From CAZCTC01 sp964501335 (GTDB lineage Bacteria; Chloroflexota; Anaerolineae; B4-G1; SLSP01): 64,000 bases of DNA. Below are positions 45,326 through 54,635 of the stretch, in pieces. The translations under genes were made by a program, and so were the position numbers. A model generated the notes under the pieces. That model was not told the origin of the DNA. It saw nothing but the letters and a program-made list of their open reading frames with translations, and made no database searches. The stretch's first letter is position 1. The number at the start of each line of letters is the position of its first letter. The stretch spans positions 62,001-126,000 of the forward strand of contig CAZCTC010000006.1 of NCBI GenBank assembly GCA_964501335.1. The letters run 5' to 3'.

Positions 45326-46300
45326 CTAAAGATCAGGCTCATTAACGTAATATTCCACATCCCTGGTTGACCTAAAACCCACCGAAACTGTGGTGTTATT
45401 AAAATTGCTTGCCCCCGCTTGAGCAATACAAGGACCTTTCTTTTCATCATATTGGCCAGGTCTTACAACCGCTACATGTCCATGAGGATAATTAGCCTGG
45501 ATTGCAATAGCCGGATGACCATTATTAGCCATTTCTTGTGCCTCTAACGCCGTCGCTTTACGCCACCCCTTATCTTTCCCATGAGTGTCAAGCCAGGTAA
45601 TCATCTCAGTAACAAGCTGCTCATCCTCTCCGGATTTCCAAGGAATAGAATTTCCATCCTTATCAATAACATGAGGAATTTCGACTCCCATTGCCTTCGT
45701 AACATCCCAGACAAAAATATTACAATATGTATCATTACCTTTTGGGGCATACCGTTTATTATGCTCGACTGCGAATTGATTAATGACATTCGAATAAACC
45801 ATCGGGTTGCGATTCGGCCAATTGTTTTTTAAAGGAGGATCCACAGAATAATATTGGGGTAAAACATCCACTCCAGGAGCCAAAGTGCGCCCATCATACA
45901 AAAGCACAAGAGACCCCTCCGCCATCTTCTCACGTAACCAAACGGGAATTCCCTTAATAACATCCCCAAGTCCGCCATTCACAAAAGGACCTGCTAACGC
46001 AACCCCGCCACTAACGAGCCCTTTCAAATGCCCAATCCCCATCAGCCGATCCGCCGTCTCGAACTGCCGGGCCACCTCCCGCACCCACTGATTCCAGCCC
46101 TGATTCTCCCCGGCGCAGCGGTGCAAATTCTCTCCCAATCCGCCCACCGCCACGGACCCCGGATCCCGACAGGTCGATTCGAACTCCGCCAGCCGATTGA
46201 CCAGCCAATTCCCCTGACCGGCCAATTCATCGTCCAGGCGCGTCGCCGCCTCTGCATAGCGATAGAGCTTTTCCGGCTCGGCCGAAATGATTTCAGTCAT
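45326..46300 (-). CDS. WXG-leader Cys/His peptidase-like protein, candidate type VII effector 2
   Basis: 324 residues from the ATG at 46300 (MTEIISAEPEKLY), which has a GGAGGTGG site and aligns with effector 1. The N-terminal 90 residues match the leader of effector 1 (VAVGGLGENL, NQWVREVARQFETAD). A glycine-rich hydrophobic segment (about 92-115) precedes a C-terminal domain with Cys193 (TYCNIFVWDV) and His275 (HGHVAVVRPG), typical of NlpC/P60-CHAP peptidases. The two effector genes are adjacent with a 17-bp gap. The sequences after the leader are quite different, which is a usual pattern for a shared export module with swapped enzymatic ends. Confidence 0.78.
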   Translation of the reverse strand: MTEIISAEPEKLYRYAEAATRLDDELAGQGNWLVNRLAEFESTCRDPGSVAVGGLGENLHRCAGENQGWNQWVREVARQFETADRLMGIGHLKGLVSGGVALAGPFVNGGLGDVIKGIPVWLREKMAEGSLVLLYDGRTLAPGVDVLPQYYSVDPPLKNNWPNRNPMVYSNVINQFAVEHNKRYAPKGNDTYCNIFVWDVTKAMGVEIPHVIDKDGNSIPWKSGEDEQLVTEMITWLDTHGKDKGWRKATALEAQEMANNGHPAIAIQANYPHGHVAVVRPGQYDEKKGPCIAQAGASNFNNTTVSVGFRSTRDVEYYVNEPDL

Positions 46301-46390
46301 AGGCCACCTCCACCTCAAAAACAACCCAGGTGCGCCGGGTTGACGCCGCGACGCACCTGCCCATCCGACTACGTCTCGGCGGCGGCGGCC

Positions 46391-46672
46391 TTAGCTGTTG
46401 CCGCCGGCCGTCATAATATCCCGGTTGATCGCGTCGATCCGCGCCCGCAGATCTTCCAGCGACTGCTTGGCCTGCGTCAGCGTCTGATGCATCTGCGGCC
46501 AATCGTTGCGGAACTCCTGAGCGCGATTCCCATCCCACACGCTCGGATCGGAAAGCGTCTGCCCCTCGCGATTCAGCGCATCGATCTGTTCGGCCAACGG
46601 CCCATTGATCAACTGCTGCATCTTCTGAATCGCCTGGCGAGCCTGCTCACTCGACAATACACGTCCGGACAT
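46391..46672 (-). CDS. WXG100 family protein A
   Basis: 93 residues from the ATG at 46672 (MSGRVLSS), which follows AAGGAGGT. The size, two predicted helices and a central Trp46-Asp47-Gly48 (SVWDGNRAQEF) are those of the WXG100 (ESAT-6-like) family, small helical-hairpin substrates and co-factors of type VII secretion. The C-terminal export signal Y-x-x-x-D/E is not evident. It lies 62 bp after the second WXG100 gene, with which it may form a heterodimer. Confidence 0.85.
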   Translation of the reverse strand: MSGRVLSSEQARQAIQKMQQLINGPLAEQIDALNREGQTLSDPSVWDGNRAQEFRNDWPQMHQTLTQAKQSLEDLRARIDAINRDIMTAGGNS

Positions 46673-46734
46673 ACCGCACCTCCTTAGCAAACAAATTTAA
46701 AAGATAAAAACAGCGTGGCATTTCGCCGACACTG

Positions 46735-47097
46735 CTACAACCCACTTAGCCCTTTAGTGATTGCCTCAATCGCTAATTCCTCTTCCCAGCGCATAATCTC
46801 GTCCCGCCGCCGCCGCTCTTCCTCGCGGGCCCGCTCGCTCGCCCGCTCGATCCGCACCGCCACCTCGCGGTATTGCTCGGCCAGATCGCGGGCCTGCTGC
46901 AGCAATCGCCGCAACTGTTCTTCAAATTCCACCCGCTTGGGCCCTCGCCACTCGGCCATGGCATCCACCGCCAGCCGTTCGCGCTCGGCTACCGATTGCT
47001 CCAGAATATCGGCGGCCCGCCGCAAAGCGCTCACCGCATCGTCCGCCGCGCCGTAATTCCACCGCACAGGATCACGATTGGGTTGCCAGTCAGGCAT
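46735..47097 (-). CDS. WXG100 family protein B
   Basis: 120 residues with an AAGGAGGT site. Trp50-Arg51-Gly52 (MAEWRGPKRVEFEEQL) sits between two amphipathic helices; the second is long and very rich in Arg and Glu (ASERAREEERRRRDE). This agrees with the WXG100 fold. It is encoded directly after the EccC/EssC-like ATPase, the usual order in type VII loci, and could be the partner of protein A. Confidence 0.85.
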   Translation of the reverse strand: MPDWQPNRDPVRWNYGAADDAVSALRRAADILEQSVAERERLAVDAMAEWRGPKRVEFEEQLRRLLQQARDLAEQYREVAVRIERASERAREEERRRRDEIMRWEEELAIEAITKGLSGL

Positions 47098-47167
47098 GGA
47101 GCACCTCCTTATCCATCTAAATAAAATCCTTATCTTTCATAACCTTGAAATCAAATTTCAAATCCGC

Positions 47168-50100
47168 TCATCCATTTTCCGCCGGAGCCTTCAACCGGTC
47201 GATCTCCGCCTGCAGCTTGATGACATCTTCCATCATCGCTACCTGCACCAGACCAAGTTGACCGTGACGAACCCAATAAGCCCGCCCCGGCGGCAATTTC
47301 CCCTTCTCGGTCAGACCGAATAAACCGCTGTCTTCCTGGACATCATGGCAGCCAATCAGCACGCCGGACTTCTGAGCCAGAATCAACTTATAAGGCTCCT
47401 GATATTGAAGCGTCTTGGCCTTATCCGAAGCCATCGTGACCACCACATAGAGGCCATAGGGAGAATCCGTTTTGATATGATTGCTCAAAGCGCTCTTCAC
47501 CGCATCAGAAGTCAAAGATTCGGCATCGTCTACCAGCACCACCAAAGCCGGCCGCGCGCCGACCTTTTTTGCACTGATCCGCCCCATCAGTTGCTCCCGC
47601 AACCAGCGCAGCGCTTCAACTTGCGACTCCTGATCGATCGAAGCATAGCAGGCGACATGCGGCAGAGATTGGAAAGGTGAAAGTTCACCCTTAACCGAAT
47701 CGAAAATCACAAACTGCACCTGCTCCGGAGAATAGCTGCCCGCCAGGGCCAGAATCCAGGTACGCAGCAAGGTGGTCTTCCCGCTCTTTTTGGGCCCCAC
47801 CACCATAAAGTTCGGCCCGTCCTCTTCGAGATCCAAACCGGTAGGACTCAAACTCAAATCATCCACCCCTAACCGCCCATAGAGGGAGGTCGCCTCACGC
47901 CTCTCGGCTGAAAAAGTTACCTCCGACATCGCTCCTAAATCCGCCCAGGTCAGACTGTTCGGCAACTCGCCGATCGGATGAGGCAAGCGGCCGCCCGTCT
48001 GGGTCCAGACCTGCCGCATCGACTCGGAGATCTGCCGCAGCTTGCCGTCCGGATCGCCCTCACTGGAGACGGCCTCCGCCACCTGGCACTCCAGAACCCC
48101 TCCCGCCAGACAGAGCCCACGTCCCGGAACTCCGGCCTGAAGAACCAGGCTGTTAGAATAAGGCCCTACCACGTTTTTGTAAGCCGGGGCATCGGAGAGC
48201 TGCAAAGCCAGGCGCAATTGATTGACATTCTCCATCACTTTATAAAAACTGATCAAAGAAGTCGAATCGCCGGCTAACACCAGATGAATCCCCGCCGCCG
48301 GACCTTCAGTCGCCAATCGTTTCAGACTTTCTTCCCAACCCGAATTCGCATCGTCTTTCAAAGCCGTTACATTGTCCACAATCAACACAATAGCCGCGGG
48401 AATATCGAAGCGACCGCCTTGCATTCGAGCGTCGGCCAGACTGGCCATCCCCACCCGCGCCAGCCAATTTTTGCGCGCCGGCAAAGCCTCGGCCAGCAGC
48501 CAGCGGAAAAGCCGGTGAATGCGCTTGACCTCGTCACGGTTGATAATCGCACCGACTTGCGGCAAAGAATCAAAGACCCGTAATCCATAACTGCCCAGAT
48601 CCAGGCAGTACAGATTAAGATCCTCCGGAGAATGATCGTGAGCCAGGCATGTAATCAACGTCCGCAAAGCCCGGCGAGTCTCCAGCCCCGTCCCGCCACA
48701 AATAAACAGATTTCCACGTCGTCCTAAATCCAGTTGCAACAACGGTTGACGTTGATGGCTGGGATCGTCCTGCATTCCCAACACGGGAGACAACCAATGG
48801 GTGACCGGATGCCAGCAACGACCATCCCACCCCCCGGACAGCCGCACATCCTTCCAGGTCAAAGCCGTCGGCAGCGGCGGCATCCAAATCCCGGGCAACT
48901 GCTCGATCCCGGCTTCCTCTGCCGCCCGACAGATGTAATCCACCACCACCAGCAATTGCTTAGCCGAACTTTCGGTCTCCCCCATGGGACGAATCTGCAG
49001 AGGTCGGCGCTTACCGTTTAAACTCACCGTCAAAACATCGACATCTTCACCGGTATCGCTGTTCTCACTATAAGGAGCATTGGCAAAAGCCGATTGGAAA
49101 GGTTCCAACTGGCCTTCGCCCATTCGCAAATAGCCCTGCCCCGACCGCGTGATCGCCGCCGCATCCGGCTTTTTCAAAACCGCCTGGCTGTCCTCCGCTT
49201 TGGCCACCTTCAAACAGATGCGCAATCCCGTGTTGGCCTCAACTTGCTGGCTGATCACCCCCTCCGGTTTCTGAGTACAAAGGATCATCCGAAACCCTAA
49301 AGCCCGCCCTTTTTGAGCGATAAAATCAAACAACTGCATCGTTGCGGGCATTTCCTGTTTTAAAGCTGTAAACTCATCAGCAATAAAAACCAGATAAGGC
49401 AACGGCTCTTTTACTTTTCCCTCAGTATAGAGTTTCTGATAATCATCGATATGCTGCACCCCGGCATCGACAATCAGGTGTTCCCGGCGTTTGATCTCAT
49501 AGTTCAAAGCTTCGATGGCGCCAAGAATAGAAGGTTTATCCAGATCGGTTAACTCATTGATAACATGCGGCAATCGTTTAACCGCCCGTGACATGGCCCC
49601 ACCTTTAAAATCGATAAGAACGAAAACTAACTGATGGGGATGGAAATTCGCCGCCAAAGAAACAATCATCGATTGCAACAGCTCGCCCTTACCGGCCCCA
49701 GCCATGCCGGCAATCAGCGCATTCGGACCATGCCCCCGCTGCAAATTGGGCTCTTTGGCCCCCCGCGGTTCATGCAGATCCAGATAACGAAACTCTCCGC
49801 CCTCGCGTTTACCAATGGGCACCGACATCGTACGATAAGGTGAATTTTTATTCCACCGTTGCACCACATTCAACTCTTCAGGCTGCTGAATGCCCAGAAT
49901 TTCAAAAAGTGGAACCCGTGAAGGCAAAGCATCCGCACTATCGGTACGTTTCATCCGAAGCGGCGCCAATATTCGGCTGAAATTATCCATAGTTTCTATG
50001 TCGATATGATCGGAACGATAATTCCACGAAGCCGGATTTGCTCCCCCTTGCAGATAAGTCGATTTTCCCCCCTCAAATTTGACCCGGCTCTGACATTGTT

Positions 50101-51178
50101 TTGGCAATCCTCCCAATAAAATCGGAATGGCACCCAAAGCCGCCCCTTGCTTCAATAAAAGAGGATAGATAGGTTCCTCTTGAATCAATCCTGGATCGGC
50201 CAGAATAAAAATATAATAGGGCAAAGGATCCGGAAGTACTCCTTGAGAACGATCCAATCGATTGAGCCGCTGCCGCAATCGGATTTCCAATTCCTCCAGC
50301 AATTCCTGAGCCCCGCCGGATTCGCAAGCCAAAAAACGTTTTTCCCGTTCATTGTCCCACACATGGGGCAGCCAACGTAGCCAGGCCCAGGAACTCGCTT
50401 CCTTTTCTGGATAAAAAGCTACGATCTTGACTTCGTGAGGCGCGTGATGTGTGGCCAGCTGCATAATTAAAACCCGCGCCGCATTTAAAACCGCCTCACG
50501 AGCTCCCGTAAAGCCCATCACTCCGACATCCCGCAACGCCACGGTTAAGGGCGTATCGGGAATCCTGGCAAAGGCATCCGCCAGCGTCCGCGCCTCCGCC
50601 ACCAAAGGATCCGGGTTCATTTCTGAAACCTGCTTGGGAGATTTCACCTTGACCTGAAATGCTCGTTCATCATACGTCCCCAAACGCACGGTCAAAAAAT
50701 CATCGTCGTAAGGGGCACGCGACCATAAATATCCCGGCTTGCATTCCCGAGCTATTTGCAGACAACTCTCCGGATCGGGATCGCCTTGAAAAAAGACCCG
50801 GCGGGTCTGATCGGAAAATTTCTGTAGCTCCTGACGGCGTTGGTCAAGTAAAGCCCGATACTTGCTTTCCCGATCGGCTTTTTCCTGGCTGTACTTCTTT
50901 TTTTGATTCCGATAATTGACAAAGGAAACCACATAAGATCCCAACATCATCGGCAAAGAAACAGCCATCGAAAGCCACATACTTTGCCCCCCCATAGCAG
51001 CGCCGACCGCTACCATAACGACCAATCCCATCACCGTAAACCCCACCGGCATTAAAAGCGTGGTTAAAGAAGTTTGGGGTTCAATCGGCGCAGCACCAGG
51101 ATCGGGAAGTTCAATCTCTGCTTGAGGGAAGAAAAAAGTTTCGCGTGGACCCTGTTCAAAAGTGGGAGGTTGAAGCAT
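47168..51178 (-). CDS. EccC/EssC-like type VII secretion ATPase (FtsK/SpoIIIE family)
   Basis: 1336 residues with a GAGGAG site. Two membrane helices (about 40-60 and 66-88) are followed by a cytosolic chain with three FtsK/SpoIIIE ATPase domains. Domain 1 has an intact P-loop (GMAGAGKGE, about 491-499) and Walker B (LVFIADE, about 596-602). Domain 2 has a degenerate P-loop without Lys (GGTGLETR, about 828) but keeps IVLIVDN. Domain 3 is intact (GPKKSGKTT, about 1128; LVVLVDDAE, about 1212). Three such domains after two helices, with no N-terminal FHA pair, is the EccC layout more than that of Firmicutes EssC. It drives export of WXG100 and leader-bearing proteins. It is the first gene of the operon. 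Confidence 0.93.
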   Translation of the reverse strand: MLQPPTFEQGPRETFFFPQAEIELPDPGAAPIEPQTSLTTLLMPVGFTVMGLVVMVAVGAAMGGQSMWLSMAVSLPMMLGSYVVSFVNYRNQKKKYSQEKADRESKYRALLDQRRQELQKFSDQTRRVFFQGDPDPESCLQIARECKPGYLWSRAPYDDDFLTVRLGTYDERAFQVKVKSPKQVSEMNPDPLVAEARTLADAFARIPDTPLTVALRDVGVMGFTGAREAVLNAARVLIMQLATHHAPHEVKIVAFYPEKEASSWAWLRWLPHVWDNEREKRFLACESGGAQELLEELEIRLRQRLNRLDRSQGVLPDPLPYYIFILADPGLIQEEPIYPLLLKQGAALGAIPILLGGLPKQCQSRVKFEGGKSTYLQGGANPASWNYRSDHIDIETMDNFSRILAPLRMKRTDSADALPSRVPLFEILGIQQPEELNVVQRWNKNSPYRTMSVPIGKREGGEFRYLDLHEPRGAKEPNLQRGHGPNALIAGMAGAGKGELLQSMIVSLAANFHPHQLVFVLIDFKGGAMSRAVKRLPHVINELTDLDKPSILGAIEALNYEIKRREHLIVDAGVQHIDDYQKLYTEGKVKEPLPYLVFIADEFTALKQEMPATMQLFDFIAQKGRALGFRMILCTQKPEGVISQQVEANTGLRICLKVAKAEDSQAVLKKPDAAAITRSGQGYLRMGEGQLEPFQSAFANAPYSENSDTGEDVDVLTVSLNGKRRPLQIRPMGETESSAKQLLVVVDYICRAAEEAGIEQLPGIWMPPLPTALTWKDVRLSGGWDGRCWHPVTHWLSPVLGMQDDPSHQRQPLLQLDLGRRGNLFICGGTGLETRRALRTLITCLAHDHSPEDLNLYCLDLGSYGLRVFDSLPQVGAIINRDEVKRIHRLFRWLLAEALPARKNWLARVGMASLADARMQGGRFDIPAAIVLIVDNVTALKDDANSGWEESLKRLATEGPAAGIHLVLAGDSTSLISFYKVMENVNQLRLALQLSDAPAYKNVVGPYSNSLVLQAGVPGRGLCLAGGVLECQVAEAVSSEGDPDGKLRQISESMRQVWTQTGGRLPHPIGELPNSLTWADLGAMSEVTFSAERREATSLYGRLGVDDLSLSPTGLDLEEDGPNFMVVGPKKSGKTTLLRTWILALAGSYSPEQVQFVIFDSVKGELSPFQSLPHVACYASIDQESQVEALRWLREQLMGRISAKKVGARPALVVLVDDAESLTSDAVKSALSNHIKTDSPYGLYVVVTMASDKAKTLQYQEPYKLILAQKSGVLIGCHDVQEDSGLFGLTEKGKLPPGRAYWVRHGQLGLVQVAMMEDVIKLQAEIDRLKAPAENG

Positions 51179-51254
51179 TGATTCGCTCCTCTAGTCGGAA
51201 TTTTTTCCAAACCAACTCCGCAAGTTGAACAAACACTGGCAAACGATATGTTTC

Positions 51255-51282
51255 ATTATACGATTCCTCTGAATTTTGACAA
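51255..51282 (-). promoter_or_regulatory. Housekeeping sigma-70 promoter of the type VII operon
   Basis: Minus strand TTGTCA, 16-bp spacer, TATAAT. The start of transcription would be near 51248, about 70 nt before the ATPase gene. It is the only consensus -10 in the gene-free stretch 51179-51505, which also holds an ECF-type site and a hairpin. Confidence 0.7.
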
Positions 51283-51387
51283 ATTTTTCGATCATACTGT
51301 AATAAAAAAGAACTCTAGAATAATGTATTTCTATAATAAGATTTTTTGCCGCTCGCCGGACGCTCAATCCTCTTCGCTTTACACTTT

Positions 51388-51416
51388 ATCCAACGTGATT
51401 TGCCTCACTTTTCCGA
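51388..51416 (-). promoter_or_regulatory. ECF-type promoter motif, site 8, upstream of the type VII operon
   Basis: Minus strand TCGGAAAAG with CGTTGGAT starting 21 nt after the first base, the best match to the consensus with site 7. It is 210 nt before the ATPase start, so it would give a second, longer leader. Confidence 0.65.
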
Positions 51417-51440
51417 CCCGATTTTTTACATTTTCCGGCC

Positions 51441-51473
51441 GAGGGATTGGAAAATTTCCGCTTCCAATCCCTC
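51441..51473 (-). terminator. Hairpin after the copy-2 C11 gene
   Basis: A perfect 12-bp stem (GAGGGATTGGAA) with a 9-nt loop, 33 nt after the stop. No clear T run follows, so its strength as a terminator is uncertain. Confidence 0.6.
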
Positions 51474-51505
51474 AATTTCCATCTCCCCGATAAAAAGCGG
51501 GTTGA

Positions 51506-54500
51506 TTAAGGATGCCTTTCCACAATCGGTAAATAAACCCTATATCCGGCGGTCAACACCGGCGGCACACCAGGATTCGTCGGTGAAATTCCAGGCGTCA
51601 CGCCTATTAAGAAATATGCTTTCAGGAACTCATCCCACTGACCCTCAGCCGTAAAAGCAAAAGGTTGCTCTTCCACATAGTCCTGATATCCCCACCCCCC
51701 TCGGGTCGGCGGGAAATAGATCGAAACTCCATGGACCCGACTCAAATCCCAATCATGCCCCTGATAGAAACCACTGCTATGTCGTTCAGCAATCACCAGT
51801 TCCTCCACGGCCGCTTTCAAGGCCCGAGCTGCGGCCTGTACGGTAGAATTCGTAATTCGGGCCTCCAGGCCATTTCCCAAATCCCACAAATCCACATATT
51901 CATCCAAATTATTGAGGGTCAGATAATCCCCCGAATCCAGCTTCTGCGTCGCGGCCAGCGTCACTGAAATTGCGGCCTGATAGGTGGCGATATTCTCCTG
52001 CAAGGCCAACGAAAGCGTAGTAACGGCCGTAGCAACTGCATCCACCTTGCTCAAATCCAGAGCTGAAATGGTATGGGGATAATCGGATAATCCCCGATCA
52101 TATTCATCCACAACAATTTGCGCCATCGAAATCGGCAAAGTTCCAGTCGTTACCCGAACCGCATAGCGCTCATAAGGGAACAAACTCCATCCTAAATTCT
52201 GCGAAGCCACCAGGAAACGCGCATAATCTTTTACCTGATAGGCATTCTCCACCATCCCCATCAAGCAGGCATCGTAATGCACCACATCCACAGGCTCCGT
52301 TCCACCTCTGGATACAGATTGTAAAGCCGTCCGTAACCCGGCAACACTGATAAAAGCTCCCTCGCCGCTAGCATTATCCCAGGCCAGCCCTGTTGTCCCC
52401 CGTCCATGGTCGGCAATCGCCAGATAGACATGCTCTGTAGGATAGTTATTGCGGGCCCACAAAACGAATTCGGACAGAGTCTGGGGAGATCCAATATTTA
52501 GTTCGCCCATTCCCCATCGATTAACCCCGTTGATATATTGCCCGCCAGGCTGAACCTGATAACGCACTGTATCGCCATGCCGGCTTCCATCCACCAGGGC
52601 TACAATCGTCACAGCCGGATTATTCGCCATCTGTTCCAATCGAGTCAGCGCCGTCTGAAAGCTATAACTCAAATCGTTATCCCCATCCCAATAGAGGATA
52701 AAAAGCCAGGGCGTCGGACGGTAAGGCGTGGTAACCGTAACCGGCTGAACAACTGCGTCCGTCAATCCCTGAGTATCCCTTACTTCCAATCGAACATTGT
52801 AAATCCCCGCCCCAGAATAGGTATAATTATGTGTAATTTCTTTGGTAATTCCCCATCCTGTATCGAAAATCCCATCGTTCTCGAAATCCCACCGCACCTG
52901 CAAAGCCATTACGGGATCCTCGTAATCGCTACTGAGAGCCGCATCCATCCTAAAAGTAGTCGTTACATATCCCCCCGCCGGGTTAACACGGAAAGCGGCA
53001 ACCGGAGGGCTCTGCGCATAAATTTCTATCCCGGTCGCTACTTCCGGCGACCAATCGCCTTCATCATCTTTCACCGCAAAAGAAATCACCTGTGTGCCGG
53101 CCGGCAATTCCGAAGCCGAAATGACCAGTTGAGCACTGGTTCCCAATATCCGCCCCGTTGTCCGCCAGCGGTATCCCTGAATGCTTCCCCCCCACTCATC
53201 ATTATCCGCACCGGAGCCGATCATCGTAATGACATCTCGCCCCTGCACGGCCGGCCGGGGATAAATTGTATGGATCGTAGGAATTGGAGGAATCGTAGCC
53301 AGGATCGATTCCGGAGAGCTTACAGGAGTGACATCGGTCTTTACCTGAGAAACCTGTTGGAAATAATCGCCCGGAACGATCTGCATTGGAAAGCCGGGCC
53401 CGGACATCGCAAATCCCCACGCCCCACACAAAACCCACATATGGCGTAATTTAACAGGATGCCATCCCGCCTTTAATTCCCGGCTGCCGACCTCTACCCA
53501 GCGATTTTGATTGTAAGAATAATCACTGGATGAGCCGACAATGGAGCCATTAATAGAAAGCTCATAACCGTCATTAAGATAGAGCTTAAAAGTCCAGGTC
53601 CCACTCTGAGGAATATAAAGACGCCCGATAAACTCATCGGATTCATCCACATTATCACCCGTGCGCCAATCATGATCCAACGGGGCATCACACACATTGG
53701 TGAAACTCATTGGCCCGCTAAAAGCCCAGGTTCCTACATATTCTTCCCACCATTTATCTCGATACATCGACACCCACCAGCCGGCAGGCAAGGTAAAGGC
53801 GGGCGGAACCCCCGCATTCGGATTACCGTAATAAAGATAATAAGAAGTATCGGTAACGGTGCTGATGGGACGGGTCAATTTAAATTCCAAATCCCAATTG
53901 GAAACATAGACCCGGGCGACCTCCTCCCATTGCCCGGGGCCATTCCACCGGACCACCCGCAAATCCTGCCCATCACTCCGCGCCTGCCCCGCCTGAACCA
54001 GCGTATCGAAATCCAATCCATCTACTTTTATAACGGTTCCTGCCGGTAAACCACCGGAATAATAGATAGGGATCAGTCGCCGATATTTCCAATCCGGATT
54101 CCACCAGTCATCCAGCGACCGCAACACAATATCCACCTGTTGCCCATGCGGGGTAATTTGATAACGCTTCGTCGCCACCGCACCACTAAACGAAGCCGTC
54201 ACTGTGATCCAATCTCCCACTTCCACCAGCAAAGGCTCTCCGCTCAATCCCATCCGATATCGAGGCAACCCATTGGGATCCATAACAGTCGTCGCCGTCG
54301 CTGCTCCGTAAGCACTTTCAATCCGTACCATGGCCCCCTCGACCGGCCGGCCATCGCAATAAACATATCCGCCCAGGCAACAAAAAGGAATCGGCTGGCC
54401 CGGCGGTGTGACCCCATCACAATCATGCGGAGTAGGCCCACCAATAACCACCACCTCATCAAAAACCGGAGCTGCTATTACCACCAGGGTCCCCGCCCCC

Positions 54501-54553
54501 AACAGTGCCACTAAACTGGCCAGCAAAATGTACCCCCAGCGAATTGCCTTCAT
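51506..54553 (-). CDS. Secreted C11 (clostripain-like) peptidase, copy 2
   Basis: 1015 residues from the ATG at 54553 (MKAIRWGYILLAS), which follows GGGAGGAGG; a TTG two codons earlier is less likely. Signal peptide, Cys-Cys domain (CDGVTPP, CCLGGYVY), DUF2341-like domain (WWNPDWKYRRLIPI), PA14-like domain (IPQSGTWTFKLYLNDG), Ig/PKD modules, then the C11 domain with probable His716 (ADHGRG) and Cys763 (YDACLMG), and the end YRVYLPIVERHP. It is a full-length paralogue of copy 1 with the same upstream palindrome and promoter motif. It stands downstream of the CHAT cassette B and has its own ECF-type site (7), so it is probably transcribed alone. Confidence 0.88.
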   Translation of the reverse strand: MKAIRWGYILLASLVALLGAGTLVVIAAPVFDEVVVIGGPTPHDCDGVTPPGQPIPFCCLGGYVYCDGRPVEGAMVRIESAYGAATATTVMDPNGLPRYRMGLSGEPLLVEVGDWITVTASFSGAVATKRYQITPHGQQVDIVLRSLDDWWNPDWKYRRLIPIYYSGGLPAGTVIKVDGLDFDTLVQAGQARSDGQDLRVVRWNGPGQWEEVARVYVSNWDLEFKLTRPISTVTDTSYYLYYGNPNAGVPPAFTLPAGWWVSMYRDKWWEEYVGTWAFSGPMSFTNVCDAPLDHDWRTGDNVDESDEFIGRLYIPQSGTWTFKLYLNDGYELSINGSIVGSSSDYSYNQNRWVEVGSRELKAGWHPVKLRHMWVLCGAWGFAMSGPGFPMQIVPGDYFQQVSQVKTDVTPVSSPESILATIPPIPTIHTIYPRPAVQGRDVITMIGSGADNDEWGGSIQGYRWRTTGRILGTSAQLVISASELPAGTQVISFAVKDDEGDWSPEVATGIEIYAQSPPVAAFRVNPAGGYVTTTFRMDAALSSDYEDPVMALQVRWDFENDGIFDTGWGITKEITHNYTYSGAGIYNVRLEVRDTQGLTDAVVQPVTVTTPYRPTPWLFILYWDGDNDLSYSFQTALTRLEQMANNPAVTIVALVDGSRHGDTVRYQVQPGGQYINGVNRWGMGELNIGSPQTLSEFVLWARNNYPTEHVYLAIADHGRGTTGLAWDNASGEGAFISVAGLRTALQSVSRGGTEPVDVVHYDACLMGMVENAYQVKDYARFLVASQNLGWSLFPYERYAVRVTTGTLPISMAQIVVDEYDRGLSDYPHTISALDLSKVDAVATAVTTLSLALQENIATYQAAISVTLAATQKLDSGDYLTLNNLDEYVDLWDLGNGLEARITNSTVQAAARALKAAVEELVIAERHSSGFYQGHDWDLSRVHGVSIYFPPTRGGWGYQDYVEEQPFAFTAEGQWDEFLKAYFLIGVTPGISPTNPGVPPVLTAGYRVYLPIVERHP

Positions 54554-54581
54554 CAGCAAACCTCCTCCCTTGATAAAAAAT

Positions 54582-54611
54582 TCGCGTTGGATGCTACTAC
54601 ATCCAACGCGA
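54582..54611 (-). terminator. Terminator of CHAT cassette B, overlapping the next promoter
   Basis: A perfect 12-bp stem (TCGCGTTGGATG, 6-nt loop) is followed on the minus strand by ATTTTTT. The same palindrome includes the second box of ECF-type site 7. A transcript starting there would begin inside the loop and escape the hairpin. Confidence 0.75.
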
Positions 54612-54629
54612 TTCCTTTCACTTTTCCGA
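54601..54629 (-). promoter_or_regulatory. ECF-type promoter motif, site 7
   Basis: Minus strand TCGGAAAAG with CGTTGGAT starting 21 nt after the first base, 48 nt before the copy-2 C11 start. Confidence 0.68.
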
Positions 54630-54635
54630 GCCGAC

